Shown in pieces: positions 38,792 through 47,022 of a stretch of DNA of 64,000 nt (position 1 is the stretch's first letter; each line of letters starts with the position of its first letter). The position numbers and the translations under genes are program-made. The notes under the pieces were generated by a model. It did not search any database and was not told the DNA's origin. It saw only the letters and a program-made list of their open reading frames with translations. This DNA comes from Arthrobacter globiformis NBRC 12137 (GTDB lineage: Bacteria; Actinomycetota; Actinomycetes; Actinomycetales; Micrococcaceae). The DNA is taken from NCBI RefSeq assembly GCF_000238915.1, contig NZ_BAEG01000078.1, positions 41,270 through 105,269 of the forward strand, written 5' to 3'.

Positions 38792-39871
38792 GTGACAGGT
38801 AATTTGTGGGGCGCCGACGTCGCGCAGCTTCGCACCCTCGCGCAGCAGTTCGGAAAGGTCTCGGACACCCTGCTGCAGACGTCATCGCAGCTGACCAACC
38901 AAATCAACAACAACCCTTCGTGGAAAGGCAACGACGCCACCCAGTTCCGCTCGGACTGGAACGGCAACCACCGGGCGCTCATCCAGCGGACTGCACGGGC
39001 CCTCAAGGACGAGTCCAGGAAGCTGCTGGATAACGCCAACGAGCAGGAGAAGGCCAGCGACGCCGCCCCTGGTTCCGGCGGCGGTCCTGTGACCCTTGGC
39101 GATCCGGGAGGCTCGTGGGCAGGAACACTGGGCGGCGTGCTGCTTGGGGGCATCGGAGCGCTCAGGGCGGGCATGACCCTGCACAAGTTCATCAAGGCCC
39201 CGTTCACCCTTGCCAAGCACCTCGGGCAGTACGGCTGGGTCCTGAAGAACCAGCGCGCAGATTTCATCAAGTCTTTCCTGCAGGGCAGCCACCGCATCGG
39301 CGGCCCCGGTTTTGCGGCACACCGGCTCCTCGGCAACCCGGCCCTGGATGACCTGCTGAAGGGATCGGCGTCCGCCCACCGCGGGCTGGGGCTGATCGAC
39401 AAGGCGACTGACATTGCGTCGCTGAAGAATCTGAACAAGCACATTGGCGTCCTTTCCAAGTTCGGTCCCCTCCTGGAGGAGAAACCGTGGATCGGGGCCG
39501 GCACCAAGCTCGAATGGCTGGGCAAGTCGGGCCTCGCGCGGGGACTCGGCTGGGCCGGCGTCGGCTTCAGCGCCTACGACTCCGTGAAGAGCTTTTCCGA
39601 CGGCGACATCAAGGGCGGCCTCATGGGTGCCGGCAAGACGGCCCTCGGCGTTGGCTGCTTCCTGCCGCCTCCCGCCGGAACTGTCTGCCAGGTCGCCAGC
39701 GTCGGCATTGCTGTGTACGAGAACTGGGACACCATCAGCAGCGTTGGCAAGGACATCGGCGAGGGAGTCGTCAACGCCGTGAAGGACCCCGGAAAGTTCG
39801 TCAGCGACACGAAGGATACGTTGGTTGATGCAGGCAAGTCCGTGGGCAACTTCCTCGGATTCGGCGATTAG
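38792..39871 (+). CDS. WXG100-domain protein, possible ESX/type VII effector
   Basis: The 359-residue protein begins with a WXG100-like helical hairpin: LWGADVAQLRTLAQQFGKV, then the turn SWKGNDATQFRSDWN with Trp44-Lys-Gly46 at the usual place. A Gly-rich hydrophobic stretch follows (about 103-130). After a charged middle there is a second hydrophobic region with GFSAYDSVKSFSDGDIKGGL and two cysteines. No nuclease or other toxin motif is recognised. WXG100 N-termini mark type VII secreted proteins. GTG at 38792 is chosen; an upstream GTG at 38750 is possible. Two unknown genes follow closely. Confidence 0.7.
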   Translation: MTGNLWGADVAQLRTLAQQFGKVSDTLLQTSSQLTNQINNNPSWKGNDATQFRSDWNGNHRALIQRTARALKDESRKLLDNANEQEKASDAAPGSGGGPVTLGDPGGSWAGTLGGVLLGGIGALRAGMTLHKFIKAPFTLAKHLGQYGWVLKNQRADFIKSFLQGSHRIGGPGFAAHRLLGNPALDDLLKGSASAHRGLGLIDKATDIASLKNLNKHIGVLSKFGPLLEEKPWIGAGTKLEWLGKSGLARGLGWAGVGFSAYDSVKSFSDGDIKGGLMGAGKTALGVGCFLPPPAGTVCQVASVGIAVYENWDTISSVGKDIGEGVVNAVKDPGKFVSDTKDTLVDAGKSVGNFLGFGD

Positions 39872-39880
39872 GAGACAAGC

Positions 39881-40534
39881 ATGACTGTTCAGGAGCCAAC
39901 CCAGCAGGAACCGCGCCTTGGCATCGACGTCATCGGTTTCGGCGTGGGCGAGTTCGCCTACCTGCTGAACGTTTTCGAGGGCCCGGCCCGCGACCGTTCA
40001 GTCAGCGTCTTCCGTGCCGAAGAGATGATCGACGACGTCACCCTGTCCACCGCGGGAGCGTCCTCACTGCTGGCACGTGACCTGGCTGCGGTTGACGATG
40101 ACGGTGACCTGGGCGTGAAGGGCGTGGCTGCTGCTGTCGCCACTGCCCTGGGTCAGGCGACCCGGTGGACGGAGATCTCGCTCTTGACCGGCGAATCGAT
40201 GGACAACGTGGCAATGCTGGAAGCACCGGGCGTTTCCTTGATGCTCCAGCCCAGGCTCCTGGGCACCTGGTTCGTTTTTGCCCAGGATCCGGCCATCTCC
40301 TCGGCTGAAGCGACGCTCCGGGTGGTCCGCCAGCATGCCGAGCAGAACCAGGGCGGGTCCGCGTACCTCGTCTTCAAGACCCTGGGTTCCGAACAGCACC
40401 TGCTGATCCGCCGTGAGGAGTCTTCCTGGACCACCGGTGTTCCGGATTTCGATAAAGACGAGGTGGATGAAACGGCTGGCCTGGATGACGCCGGACTGCT
40501 CGCCGCGATCGAGGATGCCCGTGGCGAGGCGTAG
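39881..40534 (+). CDS. Unknown protein of the WXG100 cassette (possibly EspG-like)
   Basis: This 217-residue soluble, acidic protein starts 9 nt after the WXG100 gene, with TTAGGAGACAAGC before its ATG. It has an alpha/beta pattern (DVIGFGVGEFAYLLNVFEG, AGASSLLARDLAAVDDDGDL, MLEAPGVSLMLQPRLLGTWF) that loosely recalls EspG-type chaperones of ESX secretion; this resemblance is weak and unverified. It could equally be an immunity protein for its neighbour. It overlaps the next gene by 14 nt. Confidence 0.65.
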   Translation: MTVQEPTQQEPRLGIDVIGFGVGEFAYLLNVFEGPARDRSVSVFRAEEMIDDVTLSTAGASSLLARDLAAVDDDGDLGVKGVAAAVATALGQATRWTEISLLTGESMDNVAMLEAPGVSLMLQPRLLGTWFVFAQDPAISSAEATLRVVRQHAEQNQGGSAYLVFKTLGSEQHLLIRREESSWTTGVPDFDKDEVDETAGLDDAGLLAAIEDARGEA

Positions 40535-40922
40535 CGAGGGTGTCCCGCAGGAGCCCGGCTACGTTCCGTCCCGGACCCCTGAGGACAAGCTGATCTACCG
40601 CCGGGCCGGCAACGGCGAAATGGTGGGCTACACGCCGGCCGAATACGGCGTGCGCAAGGACGACGGCCGCGGCCTGGTCAAGCCCGTCAACAGCTCCGGC
40701 GGGTTGCTGTTCCTTTCCATCCTTCTCACCGCCTGCCTGGGAGGCCTTGTTTACGGCGTGGTCCAAGCGGCGCTCACTGATCAGTGGCACATTCTTGGCG
40801 AAGTATGGTGGGTTTTCCCGGCCTGCCTCTTTCCTTTCCTGGCGGCGTGGGCGGGCTATTTCAAGGAGCGCAGGGCCGAGAAGCTGCGCAGTGCCCGCAA
40901 CCTTCCCCGGCCCGTCGACTGA
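40521..40922 (+). CDS. Membrane protein of the WXG100 cassette
   Basis: This 133-residue protein has a cytoplasmic-looking N-terminal 55 residues (TPEDKLIYRRAGNGEMVGYT) and two membrane helices (about 62-80 and 92-110), ending in a basic tail. The GTG at 40521 has GAGG 6 nt upstream; ATG at 40515 is an alternative. Its start lies inside the preceding gene, so the two are coupled. No family is recognised. It may be an immunity or anchoring partner of the WXG100 protein. Confidence 0.65.
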   Translation: MARRSEGVPQEPGYVPSRTPEDKLIYRRAGNGEMVGYTPAEYGVRKDDGRGLVKPVNSSGGLLFLSILLTACLGGLVYGVVQAALTDQWHILGEVWWVFPACLFPFLAAWAGYFKERRAEKLRSARNLPRPVD

Positions 40923-40986
40923 GGTCTTTGCACCCGGTGCCGTTGCGGCCGTGACGTAACCGACTGCGGCCTGCCAAATCCAAAGA

Positions 40987-40992
40987 TAAACT
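40987..40992 (+). promoter_or_regulatory. -10 box, leaderless asd
   Basis: TAAACT ends 6 nt before the ATG at 40999. Confidence 0.7.
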
Positions 40993-40998
40993 GGCTCA

Positions 40999-42129
40999 AT
41001 GACTACAGCAGCTACCCCCTCCGTCGGCCTGGTCGGATGGCGCGGCATGGTCGGCTCCGTCCTGATGCAGCGCATGCAGGACGAAGGCGACTTCGCCAAC
41101 ATCAACCCGGTGTTCTTCTCCACCTCCAACGCCGGAGGTGCCGCCCCGTCCTTTGCTGAAGGGGCCGGCAAGCTCGAGGACGCGTTTGACGTCGAAACGC
41201 TGGCCAAGCTGCCGATTATCGTCACCGCCCAGGGCGGCGACTACACCAAGCGGGTCCACGGCGAGCTGCGCAGCCGCGGCTGGGACGGCCTCTGGATCGA
41301 CGCCGCCTCCACCCTGCGCATGAACGACGACTCGATCATCGTGCTGGACCCCATCAACCGCGACGTCATCGACAAGGGCCTGGTCAACGGCACCAAGGAC
41401 TTCATCGGCGGCAACTGCACCGTGTCCTGCATGCTGATGGGTCTCGGCGGCCTCTTCAAGAACGGCCTCGTCGAGTGGGGCACATCCATGACCTACCAGG
41501 CCGCCTCCGGCGGCGGCGCGCGCCACATGCGCGAGCTGCTCAGCCAGTTCGGCACCCTCAACGCCGAGGTCAGCTCGGAACTGGACGACCCTGCGTCGGC
41601 CATCCTGGAGATCGACCGCAAGGTGCTGGCGCACCAGCGCACCGACATCGACGCAACGCAGTTCGGCGTCCCGCTGGCCGGCTCGCTGATCCCCTGGATC
41701 GACGCGGACCTGGGCAACGGCCAGTCCAAGGAAGAGTGGAAGGCGGGAGTCGAGACCAACAAGATCCTGGGCACCTCGGATGAGAACCACGTGATCATGG
41801 ATGGGCTCTGCGTGCGGATCGGGGCCATGCGCTCCCACTCGCAGGCGCTCACACTGAAGCTGCGCGAGGACCTCTCCGTTGCCGAGATCGAGAAGCTGCT
41901 CGACGAGGACAACGAATGGGCCAAGGTGGTGCCCAACTCCAAGGAAGCCTCAATGGCCGACCTGACGCCCGTGGCAGCCTCCGGCACGCTGACCATCCCC
42001 GTGGGACGTATCCGCAAGCTCGAGATGGGCCCGCAGTACATCAGCGCCTTTACCGTCGGCGACCAGCTCCTCTGGGGCGCCGCCGAGCCGCTGCGCCGCA
42101 TGCTCAACATCGCCACCGGCACGCTGTAA
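40999..42129 (+). CDS. asd: Aspartate-semialdehyde dehydrogenase, E. coli-like type
   Basis: The 376-residue enzyme reduces aspartyl phosphate to aspartate semialdehyde for lysine, threonine and methionine synthesis. The NADP loop is [17 protein letters not shown] and the catalytic Cys140 lies in [19 protein letters not shown]. Further motifs are [16 protein letters not shown] and [13 protein letters not shown]. These match the enterobacterial Asd closely, rather than the shorter type of most actinobacteria, suggesting an old transfer in this lineage. It is probably leaderless and stands alone, ending in a strong terminator. Confidence 0.94.
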   Translation: MTTAATPSVGLVGWRGMVGSVLMQRMQDEGDFANINPVFFSTSNAGGAAPSFAEGAGKLEDAFDVETLAKLPIIVTAQGGDYTKRVHGELRSRGWDGLWIDAASTLRMNDDSIIVLDPINRDVIDKGLVNGTKDFIGGNCTVSCMLMGLGGLFKNGLVEWGTSMTYQAASGGGARHMRELLSQFGTLNAEVSSELDDPASAILEIDRKVLAHQRTDIDATQFGVPLAGSLIPWIDADLGNGQSKEEWKAGVETNKILGTSDENHVIMDGLCVRIGAMRSHSQALTLKLREDLSVAEIEKLLDEDNEWAKVVPNSKEASMADLTPVAASGTLTIPVGRIRKLEMGPQYISAFTVGDQLLWGAAEPLRRMLNIATGTL

Positions 42130-42144
42130 CGCCGCTTCGCCCTT

Positions 42145-42205
42145 AACCGGCCCTCCCCCGCACGACCAGCCCCCAGGGCCGTCCATGCGGGGCGGGGCCG
42201 GTTTT
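42145..42205 (+). terminator. Intrinsic terminator of asd
   Basis: AACCGGCCC pairs with GGGCCGGTT, extended by CCCCGC/GCGGGG, and is followed by TTTT. It starts 16 nt after the asd stop. Confidence 0.8.
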
Positions 42206-42210
42206 GCGTG

Positions 42211-42308
42211 TTCCGGACGCTTCCGCAAAGTTGCCGGAAGCGTTTCCCCGCCACGGAAGGTGAGGAAGCGTGCCAAAAAAGGCGACGAAAGGTGAGGGAG
42301 CGTCGTCA
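42211..42308. repeat. Dispersed intergenic repeat, family C, copy 2
   Basis: Read on the minus strand it has GACGCTCCCTCACCTTTCGT, then CGCTTCCTCACCTTCC, then AACGCTTCCGGCAACTTTGC ending GGAAGCGTCC. The units share CGCTYCCTCAC/AACGCTTCCG with copy 1 at 19374-19486. Confidence 0.65.
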
Positions 42309-42315
42309 CGGCCCG

Positions 42316-43422
42316 TCAGGACGCCAGGAACCGCTCGTACCTTTCGGCTGCGCGGCGGAAACCCGCCAGGGACGCCGGACCGAGGGGCTTCGTGTCGTCG
42401 AAGGGAACGGGGACGACGGCGGCCGTGCGCCCGCTCCCCTGCCTCGCCCAGGTGCCGGTCACCTCGCCGCCGGCCACGATGGTCTTCTTGAACACCCCGT
42501 TGCCGCCGGGGACGATCTTTTGCGCGTGCTCGGGCGGCAGCACGATGCTCCGGTCCGTGTAGCCAAGCACGAACTCGTCGAATCCCGGCAGGGCGAGGAC
42601 CGTACGCTGGCCCGGAACACCGTCGTCCAGCAGTGCGGCGACCTCGGGCGACAGCCAGTACTGGGTTCCATCGTGGTCAAGCTCCACCAACTCGCCGCTC
42701 ACCGCTGGCAGGGCACGCCGCACCTCGGTCAAAGGAATGCTGGACCACCAGGCGAAGTCGCGCAGGGTGGCCGGTCCATGGCTGCGAAGGTACCTCAGCA
42801 GCAGCTCCGCAATCCCCTCCTCACGGCCCAACTCCCGTGAGGACGTGATCCAACGGTCGAACGCAACGAACTTCTGCTGGTTGCCGTTCAGCGGCCCGTG
42901 CACCAGCGAGGCGCCCTGGCACAGCATCCAGAGCAGGTGGACCCCGCGCTGGGCCTTGGTGGCCTGTCCGGCAGCCTCGAACGCCGCGAACAGTTCCTCC
43001 CGGGTCGCGGCCCGTCCGCCGTCAACCAGGCCCAGGGCTGTCTCCCGGCAGGCCTCGACGTCGCGGCCGGTGATTTCCAGTTGCCGGTGCCGGCCGGCCG
43101 TGCCCTGGATCATCCGGGCCGTGGTGATGTTCAGGATCCAGCGCAGATCCTCGGGCGCCAGCAGGTGCAGCGTGCCCCGCATGGGCCATGACCGGACCAC
43201 CGAGCCGTCCTGCAGGGCCCGGCGGACGTCGCCCAGGCCTGCGCCAGGAACACGGACGCCCACGGCCCACAGCGCTGCCTGGAGATCCTGGGCCTGCATC
43301 GCGGTCATCGCACGGACGGCCTCCGGCACGCCGTCGAACCCGGGTCCCAGGAGCCCCTGCGACGCCAGCCTCAGACGGCCCATCACCCTGGGCGGAACCC
43401 GGATCTTCACCGCAGCTGCCAT
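42316..43422 (-). CDS. AlkZ-like winged-helix DNA glycosylase family protein
   Basis: This 368-residue protein belongs to the HTH_42 / AlkZ-like family. Near the N-terminus it has MTAMQAQDLQAALWAVGVR, with Gln43-Ala-Gln45 fitting the catalytic QxQ motif of AlkZ-type glycosylases. Other family marks are RSWPMRGTLHLLAPEDLRW and LPGFDEFVLGYTDRS. AlkZ enzymes unhook DNA crosslinks; related members (AlkX) act on other adducts. Which substrate applies here is unknown. ATG at 43422 has TAGGAT 6 nt upstream, so it is probably leaderless. Confidence 0.85.
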   Translation of the reverse strand: MAAAVKIRVPPRVMGRLRLASQGLLGPGFDGVPEAVRAMTAMQAQDLQAALWAVGVRVPGAGLGDVRRALQDGSVVRSWPMRGTLHLLAPEDLRWILNITTARMIQGTAGRHRQLEITGRDVEACRETALGLVDGGRAATREELFAAFEAAGQATKAQRGVHLLWMLCQGASLVHGPLNGNQQKFVAFDRWITSSRELGREEGIAELLLRYLRSHGPATLRDFAWWSSIPLTEVRRALPAVSGELVELDHDGTQYWLSPEVAALLDDGVPGQRTVLALPGFDEFVLGYTDRSIVLPPEHAQKIVPGGNGVFKKTIVAGGEVTGTWARQGSGRTAAVVPVPFDDTKPLGPASLAGFRRAAERYERFLAS

Positions 43423-43428
43423 GACCCC

Positions 43429-43434
43429 ATCCTA
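43429..43434 (-). promoter_or_regulatory. -10 box, leaderless AlkZ-like gene
   Basis: TAGGAT on the minus strand ends 6 nt before the ATG at 43422. Confidence 0.65.
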
Positions 43435-43445
43435 GGGCCGCAGCG

Positions 43446-44513
43446 CTAGAGCGTGAGGCCGATCAGGAGCGGCTCGGGGTGCAGTTCAATGCCGAAACGC
43501 CCGACGACGCCGGCCCGCACCTCGCGTGCGATCGCCACCATGTCGGCGGCCCGGGCTGAGCCGCGGTTGGTGATGGCCAGTGTGTGCTTGGTGGACAGGG
43601 AGGCGCGGCCGCCGGACACGCTCCCGGGTTCCAGCCCGAAGCCCTTGCCGAAGCCGGCATGGTCGATCAGCCATGCCGCGGACAGCTTGACCTGCCCGTC
43701 GGCGCCACCCGGGTATCTGGGTGCGGATTCCGGGAGGCCGTCGGCAACGGAAGCGGGGACGATCGGGTTGGTGAAGAACGAACCCGTGGAGTAGGTGTCC
43801 CGGTCCGCCGGGTCCAGCACCATGCCCTTGGAGGCGCGCAGCCGCAGGACCTCGCGGCGCACGTCGTTCGAGTAGGCTCGCTGGCCCTGCTCGACGCCCA
43901 GGACCCGCGCCAGTTCGGCGTAGCGGATGGGTGCGCTCATGCGGCCCAGCGGCAGCTGGAACTCGACGGTCAGCACAACGTAGCGCGGGGAGCCGTTGAC
44001 GGTGGTCTGCTTGAGGATGGAGTCCCGGTACCCGAACTTCAGCTCCGAGGCTGTGAAGGTCTTCACAGCGTTGCGCTCCCGGTCCCAGGTGCGGACCGCG
44101 GCGATGGTCTGCGAGACGTCCGAGCCGTAGGCGCCGACGTTCTGGACGGGTGTGGCTCCGGTGGCGCCGGGGATCCCCGACAGCGCCTCGAGGCCGGACC
44201 AGGCGTGGAGCACGGCGTGCTCCACCAGCGCGTCCCAGTTGTGGCCTGCCTGGACCACCACGGATACGCCGCCGCAGGAGTCCTCGGCGTTGACGGTGAA
44301 CCCCTCGGAGGCGATCTTGAGGACGGTTCCGGGGAACCCGTCGTCGGAAATCAGGAGGTTGGAACCGCCGCCGATGATCAGCAGCTGCTCACCGGCGGCG
44401 TCCGCCGCGCGCACCGCCTCGATGATCTCGGCCTCGGTGCGGGCCTCGACATAAGTGCCGGCGGGACCGCCGACGGCGGCCGTGGTCAGATCGGAAAGCA
44501 TTGGGGAGGTCAC
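43446..44513 (-). CDS. murB: UDP-N-acetylenolpyruvoylglucosamine reductase
   Basis: The 355-residue FAD enzyme reduces enolpyruvyl-UDP-GlcNAc to UDP-MurNAc, the second step of peptidoglycan synthesis. It has the FAD-binding LLIIGGGSNLLISDDGFPG near 44-62, SGIPGATGATPVQNVGAYG near 111-129, the catalytic serine region YSTGSFFTNPIV, and the C-terminal Glu in GIELHPEPLLIG. The start is GTG at 44513 with TAGGCT 6 nt upstream, so the mRNA is probably leaderless. Confidence 0.96.
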   Translation of the reverse strand: MTSPMLSDLTTAAVGGPAGTYVEARTEAEIIEAVRAADAAGEQLLIIGGGSNLLISDDGFPGTVLKIASEGFTVNAEDSCGGVSVVVQAGHNWDALVEHAVLHAWSGLEALSGIPGATGATPVQNVGAYGSDVSQTIAAVRTWDRERNAVKTFTASELKFGYRDSILKQTTVNGSPRYVVLTVEFQLPLGRMSAPIRYAELARVLGVEQGQRAYSNDVRREVLRLRASKGMVLDPADRDTYSTGSFFTNPIVPASVADGLPESAPRYPGGADGQVKLSAAWLIDHAGFGKGFGLEPGSVSGGRASLSTKHTLAITNRGSARAADMVAIAREVRAGVVGRFGIELHPEPLLIGLTL

Positions 44514-44519
44514 CAGTCC

Positions 44520-44525
44520 AGCCTA
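44520..44525 (-). promoter_or_regulatory. -10 box, leaderless murB
   Basis: TAGGCT on the minus strand ends 6 nt before the GTG at 44513. Confidence 0.7.
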
Positions 44526-44547
44526 TAGGGAACAGAAGCAGGGAAAA

Positions 44548-45816
44548 TCAGGGCAGCTTGCGGGCCACCGGGGACAGCAGGAAGCTCACCACCAGCACGG
44601 CCATGACGGCCAGCAGGGAGTGCAGGATGCCCACGTGCTCGGCGAGCAGCCCCAGCAGCGGCGGGCCGCACAGGAACGCCCCGTACCCGATGGTGGACAC
44701 CACGGACACCCGTGCGGCGGCTTTGGCGGGGTCGTCGGCCGCCGCGGACATGCCCACCGGGAAACCAAGCGAGGCGCCGAGCCCCCAGACGGCCAGGGCA
44801 GCGTAGGCCAGCCACGGCGCCGGAGCGAACACGAACAGCGCAAGCCCGACGACGGCCATGGCGGAGCACCAGCGCATCACGGGGACCCGGCCGAACCGGT
44901 CGAGCACCACCGTTCCGGCGAACCGGCCGATGGTCATGAAGGTGACGAACAGCCCGTACCCGGCGGCGCCGGCCGCGTCCGACTGGTGGTGCCCGTCGGC
45001 CAGCGCCAGGGCCACCCAGTCCCCCGCCGCGCCTTCGGCCAGCGCCAGGCCCAGCACCATGACGCCCAGGAGCAGGGTTCGCCGGTCCCGCCAGGCCTGG
45101 GCGATTTTGCGCTTGTTGTCCAGCGGGGCCCCGCCGCCGCCGTTCCCCGCCCGGATGACGGGAAGCGGCCCGGTGGAGGGGTCCTCGAAGTTGTCCGGCC
45201 GGTACGGTGCCGTGCGTTCGGCGGGGGTGACGTCCGCACGGAACCAGCGTGCCGCCGTCGTCACCGAACCGGCGACGACGAGCCCGGCGGCGGCGAGGTG
45301 CCAGAGGACCGGCACGCCCGCGCCGGCGGCCCAGGCGCCCAGCCCGGCTCCGGCAACCGTGCCGAGGCTGAACGAGCCGTGCAGCCTGGGCATGATGTGC
45401 CAGCCCATGGCCCGTTCGACGGCGGCCCCCTCCACGTTGGATGCCGTGTTCCAGCTGGCGGTGCCCAGTCCGACGACGGCCAGGCCGGCGGCAACCGCAA
45501 CCGGGCTGGACAGGACGGACGTGCCGAAACCGGCCAGGACCAGGCCGCAGCCCACCATGAGGCAACCGGAACGGATGGTCCGCCGGGACCCGAGCCGCAG
45601 CACGATCAGCCCCGACGCGGAGACCGAGAGGAAGGACCCGGCCGTCATGCACAGCAGCAGCAGTCCCACCGTGCCGGGCGTGAGATTCAGGCCGTCGCGG
45701 ATCGCGGGAAGGCGGGAAACCCACGACGCGAACGCGAGCCCGCTGGCGGCGTAGGCCACCACGACGGCGTTGCGCCAGAGGGTGACTTCCCGCGCCTGGA
45801 CGGCGGTGGAACTCAA
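44548..45816 (-). CDS. MFS transporter, YbjJ-like
   Basis: This 422-residue protein has 12 predicted membrane segments in two halves, separated by a cytoplasmic loop near 195-240 (PYRPDNFEDPSTGPLPVIRA). It has the short basic loop LRLGSRRTIRSG and WVSRLPAIRDGLNLTPG near the N-terminus, as in YbjJ/FucP-like carriers. Substrate unknown. The start seems to be TTG at 45816, 12 nt after the upstream MaoC gene stop, with no strong ribosome binding site. Confidence 0.83.
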   Translation of the reverse strand: MSSTAVQAREVTLWRNAVVVAYAASGLAFASWVSRLPAIRDGLNLTPGTVGLLLLCMTAGSFLSVSASGLIVLRLGSRRTIRSGCLMVGCGLVLAGFGTSVLSSPVAVAAGLAVVGLGTASWNTASNVEGAAVERAMGWHIMPRLHGSFSLGTVAGAGLGAWAAGAGVPVLWHLAAAGLVVAGSVTTAARWFRADVTPAERTAPYRPDNFEDPSTGPLPVIRAGNGGGGAPLDNKRKIAQAWRDRRTLLLGVMVLGLALAEGAAGDWVALALADGHHQSDAAGAAGYGLFVTFMTIGRFAGTVVLDRFGRVPVMRWCSAMAVVGLALFVFAPAPWLAYAALAVWGLGASLGFPVGMSAAADDPAKAAARVSVVSTIGYGAFLCGPPLLGLLAEHVGILHSLLAVMAVLVVSFLLSPVARKLP

Positions 45817-45828
45817 GACAGCATCACG

Positions 45829-46266
45829 TCACGCCAACCGAACCAGGGCCTGGGCCTTCACGAGGACTTTTTGGCCGTCGAACACCACGGTCAGGTCCAC
45901 GCGAGCGGTGCGCGCGTCGGCATCCAGGGCGCCGACGGCACCGCTGACGTCGATCACGGCACCGGCGTCGCCGGTTCCCGTGGTGTCGGTAACCAGCACC
46001 GGCTTGGTGAAGCGGGTCTGGTAGTCGACGACGGCGGCCGGGTCACCGGCCCAGTCGCTGACCAGCTGCACGGCGGCACCCATCGTGAACATGCCGTGGG
46101 CGATGACGCCGGGAAGCTCTACGCCCGTGGCGAAGGCCTCGTTCCAGTGGATGGGGTTGAAGTCGCCCGATGCGCCGGCGTACTTGACCAGGTCCTGCCG
46201 GGTCACCTCGATGCTGCGGCTGCCGATGTCCTGGCCGACGCTGAGTTCTTCGAATGTGGGGCTCAT
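45829..46266 (-). CDS. MaoC-fold (R)-hydratase, HadB-like
   Basis: This 145-residue hot-dog protein has the hydratase-2 motif YAGASGDFNPIHW (catalytic Asp and His) near residues 29-41, and GVIAHGMFTMG. In mycobacteria HadB pairs with HadA or HadC to dehydrate 3-hydroxyacyl-ACP in fatty-acid elongation. The upstream gene is the HadA/C-like partner, with a 2-nt gap. Together they sit next to murB and the MFS gene. Confidence 0.85.
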   Translation of the reverse strand: MSPTFEELSVGQDIGSRSIEVTRQDLVKYAGASGDFNPIHWNEAFATGVELPGVIAHGMFTMGAAVQLVSDWAGDPAAVVDYQTRFTKPVLVTDTTGTGDAGAVIDVSGAVGALDADARTARVDLTVVFDGQKVLVKAQALVRLA

Positions 46267-46268
46267 GG

Positions 46269-46730
46269 CTACTGTCCCTCTCCGCGGACCAGGATGGATG
46301 ACTTGGTGGTGGATACCGGCTCGCGCCCGTCCCCGTCCGTGAGCGCGAAGATCTCGCTGCGCGTGGTGATCATGGCGCCGCCGCCCATGGCGCGCACGCC
46401 GTCGACGTGCAGTTCGGCGACGAGCCGGTCGCCGGCGAAGATCGGGCGGTGGTGGGTGAACCGCTGGTCCGCGTGGACCACGCGGGAGAAGTCGATGCCG
46501 GCCTCGGGGTCCTCGATCAGCTGGGCGTCGGCGCGCTGGGCGATGATGATCGCAAACGTGGGCGGTGCCACGAGGTCGGGGTGGCCCAGGCCCTGTGCGG
46601 CGTCAACGTCGAAGTGGGCGGGGTGGGTGGCCTTGACGGCGCGGGCGAACTCGCGGATTTTCTCGCGGCCGACGTCATACACCTCTGCGGCAGGGTAGCT
46701 TCGGCCCTGCAGGTCCGGATTGATAGTCAT
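46269..46730 (-). CDS. MaoC-fold dehydratase N-terminal type, HadA-like
   Basis: This 153-residue hot-dog protein resembles HadA/UPF0336 members: MTINPDLQGRSYPAAEVYDV, EKIREFARAVKATHPAHFD, PTFAIIIAQRADAQLIED and the C-terminal DRLVAELHVDGVRAM. It lacks the FNPIHW catalytic motif, so it is the structural partner of the following gene. TAGGCT lies 7 nt before the ATG, so the transcript is probably leaderless. Confidence 0.84.
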   Translation of the reverse strand: MTINPDLQGRSYPAAEVYDVGREKIREFARAVKATHPAHFDVDAAQGLGHPDLVAPPTFAIIIAQRADAQLIEDPEAGIDFSRVVHADQRFTHHRPIFAGDRLVAELHVDGVRAMGGGAMITTRSEIFALTDGDGREPVSTTKSSILVRGEGQ

Positions 46731-46737
46731 GGGTTCA

Positions 46738-46743
46738 AGCCTA
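46738..46743 (-). promoter_or_regulatory. -10 box, leaderless hadA-like gene
   Basis: TAGGCT on the minus strand ends 7 nt before the ATG at 46730. Confidence 0.6.
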
Positions 46744-46765
46744 TCGGGGCGGGCGCGCGGGTTTC

Positions 46766-46990
46766 CTACTTGGGGATGTTCTTCCGCACACGCTGGCCGC
46801 GGACCACCAGACCGGCCATGTGCAGCACCAGGCCCAGGCCGATCACCGGCAGGGACGCGATCATGAGCCCCTGGTTGGCGGTGACGTTGCCTGCGATGTT
46901 GAGGATGAGACCGACGGCGATGAGGCCCATCGCGGTGAAGACCAGGATTTTGTAGGATTTGGGCGCGGTGGCCCAGAATTCGTGCAGCAC
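46766..46990 (-). CDS. Small two-helix membrane protein
   Basis: This 74-residue protein has helices at about 15-33 and 43-63 and a basic tail (RGQRVRKNIPK). It may be a DUF3188 member, but I am not certain. The start is GTG at 46990 with TAAACT 6 nt upstream, so leaderless. It is separate from the hadA-like gene, which has its own -10. Confidence 0.72.
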   Translation of the reverse strand: MLHEFWATAPKSYKILVFTAMGLIAVGLILNIAGNVTANQGLMIASLPVIGLGLVLHMAGLVVRGQRVRKNIPK

Positions 46991-46996
46991 CGTGCC

Positions 46997-47002
46997 AGTT
47001 TA
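46997..47002 (-). promoter_or_regulatory. -10 box, leaderless small membrane protein
   Basis: TAAACT on the minus strand ends 6 nt before the GTG at 46990. Confidence 0.65.
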
Positions 47003-47022
47003 CCCAGTCAGGCTGTGTGGGC

